Shown: positions 5,080-6,563 of the stretch, in pieces | Layout of the letters: each line of letters opens with the position of its first letter | Position numbering within the stretch: position 1 is the stretch's first letter | Source of the DNA: Victivallales bacterium | GTDB lineage: Bacteria; Verrucomicrobiota; Lentisphaeria; Victivallales; SZUA-371 | Direction of reading: 5' to 3' | Length of the DNA stretch: 6,563 nucleotides | Assembly (NCBI GenBank): GCA_028691155.1 | Contig: JAQUZV010000130.1 | Coordinates: 1 to 6,563 of the forward strand | The notes under the pieces: model-generated | Told to the model about the DNA's origin: nothing | The model's database searches: none | What the model saw: the letters and a program-made list of their open reading frames with translations, nothing else | Program-made: the position numbers and the translations under genes

Positions 5080-6563
5080 TTATTTTTTTCTCTCCCTTTC
5101 CTCTCTGGCGGCAATCATCGCGGCGGTATCATAATCCTCCGGCCGCAGCCACTGCAATAACCATGGATAACATCCATGACAGGTATTGATCCGGCAACAC
5201 CGTCCCGAAGCCAAATCATATAACACATAATAAACGCCGTCCACCGTAATCAGATTACAACACGGCGTACAATAAAGCAACATTTTTCCGTCTGATGACA
5301 CCGCAAAAGAACCGTTATAAAAATATCGTAACGCCCCGAAATCCAACCGACCCAACATTTGCTCCGGCCCACCCTCCGGCGTACGGCAATAAATTACATC
5401 GCCGCGCCGATAGGCAATTTTACCGCTGTCCCACATCAAATCGGGATTCCTCCCGACGGCAAACGGCACCATTTCACCCGTGGCCACCACCATTTGTTCC
5501 ACCCGCGGAACAGTATCGCCGTTATTATCATAATGCGCCCAAAACAAAAATTTCTCGTCCCGACTCCAACAACATTTCCCGTCAAATATCCCGGTGGTTT
5601 CGCCGATCTTACCGCCATCCGGCAGCTGGTAAAGCGTTATCCGGCCAAACCTCCGGGGAAGAGAACTTTTCTGCTCGGACAGAACGGCCAGCCGAGTTCC
5701 CGACGGTGATAAGGCCACGGCAACATAACCGTCCAGCGGCAGCAACCAAGTGCCGTCGCCGCACCGCGCCTCGATCCGCCGTTCGGCAATGTTATGAACA
5801 ACCACCATCTTCCGCCGCACGGCCAGAAGAGAAGTCTGTCCCCCCGGGCCGTCGGCCGGCAGAACCATGCTCTTTTTTGCCGTAACGAGTTTATTCCCCA
5901 CCATTACCGCCTCCGGCAACCACTGCAACACCCCGGTATCGGCAGTACGGTTTTCGAAGCTCGTATCGTTATAGCCGCCGCCAATCATCAGCAATCCCAA
6001 AGGAGTAAAAGCAACGGTAAGAATCAATTCAAAAACCAACCTGCGCCCGCCATTCCACCATTGCGCCGGACGAGGCTCCACCCAGTAAACCAATAATGTC
6101 CATAACAGAGTAAAAAACGCGGTAGTGCTTAAACTCCCCACCAGCGCCAGAAGAATTCCCTCCAGCGCCGCCGTCACGTTCGGAGCCGGTAAGTACAAGG
6201 GGTAAAAACGCATAACTCCGACCACCAATCCCACCGCCAACAACCAATTCGCGGTCCACAACAAATTATAACCGCGGCGACGACAGAAACTGTAGGCCGC
6301 GTGCACCAGCAAACCGTAAACCGGCGGTACCAGCAAGTATACCGTCAACGGTTGCTCCAGATAGGAAAAACAGTTGCCGCAGCAAGATTGCAGCCCCCAT
6401 ATTGCCACCCCGCCGACCAACCCGCATCCGCCGCCGATCAACGCCGCTTTCCAAACCGCATCGCGTCCTTTCGCCACCAGCGAAATATCGATGAGCGGAA
6501 GCGCTGCGGACAAACTCAAGCCCAGAATTGCCCCGCGAATAACGGCATCCCAACCGTCCAACA
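5080..6563 (-). CDS. Multi-spanning membrane protein with beta-propeller-like C-terminal domain (5' end outside window)
   Basis: The visible 494 codons lack the start; by comparison with the paralogue to the left about 27 N-terminal residues are missing. Residues are numbered from the first complete visible codon. The first 196 residues hold about six membrane segments (roughly 5-27, 37-58, 72-91, 99-121, 132-160, 175-196), including the shared VAKGRDAVWKAALIGGGCGL (29-48). After that comes a soluble part of about 300 residues with repeated strand patterns such as VALSPSGTRLAVLSE (282-296), CCWSRDEKFLFWAHY (330-344) and FAVSSDGKMLLYC (419-431), typical of WD40/PD40/TolB-like propeller blades. 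It has an unusual number of cysteines: CC330-331, C392, CTPCC 431-435, CC455-456, CHGC 461-464. The end is highly charged (AAREERERKK). I recognise no named family. It may be a membrane sensor or scaffold, but that is an inference. Confidence 0.8.
   Translation of the reverse strand, partial: LDGWDAVIRGAILGLSLSAALPLIDISLVAKGRDAVWKAALIGGGCGLVGGVAIWGLQSCCGNCFSYLEQPLTVYLLVPPVYGLLVHAAYSFCRRRGYNLLWTANWLLAVGLVVGVMRFYPLYLPAPNVTAALEGILLALVGSLSTTAFFTLLWTLLVYWVEPRPAQWWNGGRRLVFELILTVAFTPLGLLMIGGGYNDTSFENRTADTGVLQWLPEAVMVGNKLVTAKKSMVLPADGPGGQTSLLAVRRKMVVVHNIAERRIEARCGDGTWLLPLDGYVAVALSPSGTRLAVLSEQKSSLPRRFGRITLYQLPDGGKIGETTGIFDGKCCWSRDEKFLFWAHYDNNGDTVPRVEQMVVATGEMVPFAVGRNPDLMWDSGKIAYRRGDVIYCRTPEGGPEQMLGRLDFGALRYFYNGSFAVSSDGKMLLYCTPCCNLITVDGVYYVLYDLASGRCCRINTCHGCYPWLLQWLRPEDYDTAAMIAAREERERKK
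6406..6563 (-). repeat. Tandem duplication, copy 2 (in the intact paralogue)
   Basis: Partner of 4846-5005 in the large membrane protein gene. It keeps an open frame and therefore serves as the reference for locating the lesion in the other copy. The repeat probably extends beyond the right edge of the window. Confidence 0.8.

Noticed and set aside
4279..5160. 293-codon open frame on the plus strand opposite the broken membrane gene
   Set aside because: The product is very rich in Arg, Gln, His and Pro. The opposite strand has clear paralogy to an intact neighbour, so this frame is a shadow.
1..6563. tRNA, rRNA, CRISPR array, insertion sequence or integrase
   Set aside because: No cloverleaf-like block, no regularly spaced repeats and no transposase or integrase motifs were seen on either strand.

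Overview
The window is a bacterial chromosomal segment of moderately high GC in which every supported gene lies on the minus strand, so it reads from the right end to the left. The left part carries the widely conserved rpmH-rnpA-yidD-yidC cluster: ribosomal protein L34, the RNase P protein, a membrane-insertion helper and the YidC insertase. YidC has the large domain after its first membrane segment that is typical of Gram-negative bacteria, so the host is probably Gram-negative. Codon choice and the L34 sequence would be compatible with a PVC-group organism such as Lentisphaerota or Verrucomicrobiota. That placement is only a guess.

In reading order (right to left) the layout is as follows. 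(1) A large membrane protein with about six N-terminal membrane segments and a cysteine-rich, beta-propeller-like C-terminal domain, cut by the right edge of the window. (2) One base later, a shorter paralogue that keeps only the membrane part. It is broken by a 2-base CG insertion that shows clearly when aligned with its neighbour. (3) A spacer of about 100 bases with a 9-bp stem-loop and a T-run. (4) A compact three-gene set: an unlisted 27-residue peptide with a strong ribosome binding site and a Cys-Gly-Cys-Gly tail, a class I SAM-dependent methyltransferase joined to it by a TAATG overlap, and a radical SAM enzyme with an extra C-terminal cysteine cluster joined by an ATGA overlap. (5) A spacer of about 226 bases. 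(6) rpmH, rnpA, yidD and the first 317 codons of yidC.

The four-gene cluster on the left serves ribosome assembly, tRNA processing and membrane protein insertion. It lacks the dnaA gene that often flanks rpmH; a radical SAM gene sits there instead. The most interesting part is the small-peptide/methyltransferase/radical SAM set. Its tight coupling suggests one pathway, possibly modification of a peptide or lipid, but the substrate cannot be read from the sequence. The tandem membrane-protein pair belongs to no family I recognise and shows recent duplication followed by decay of one copy.
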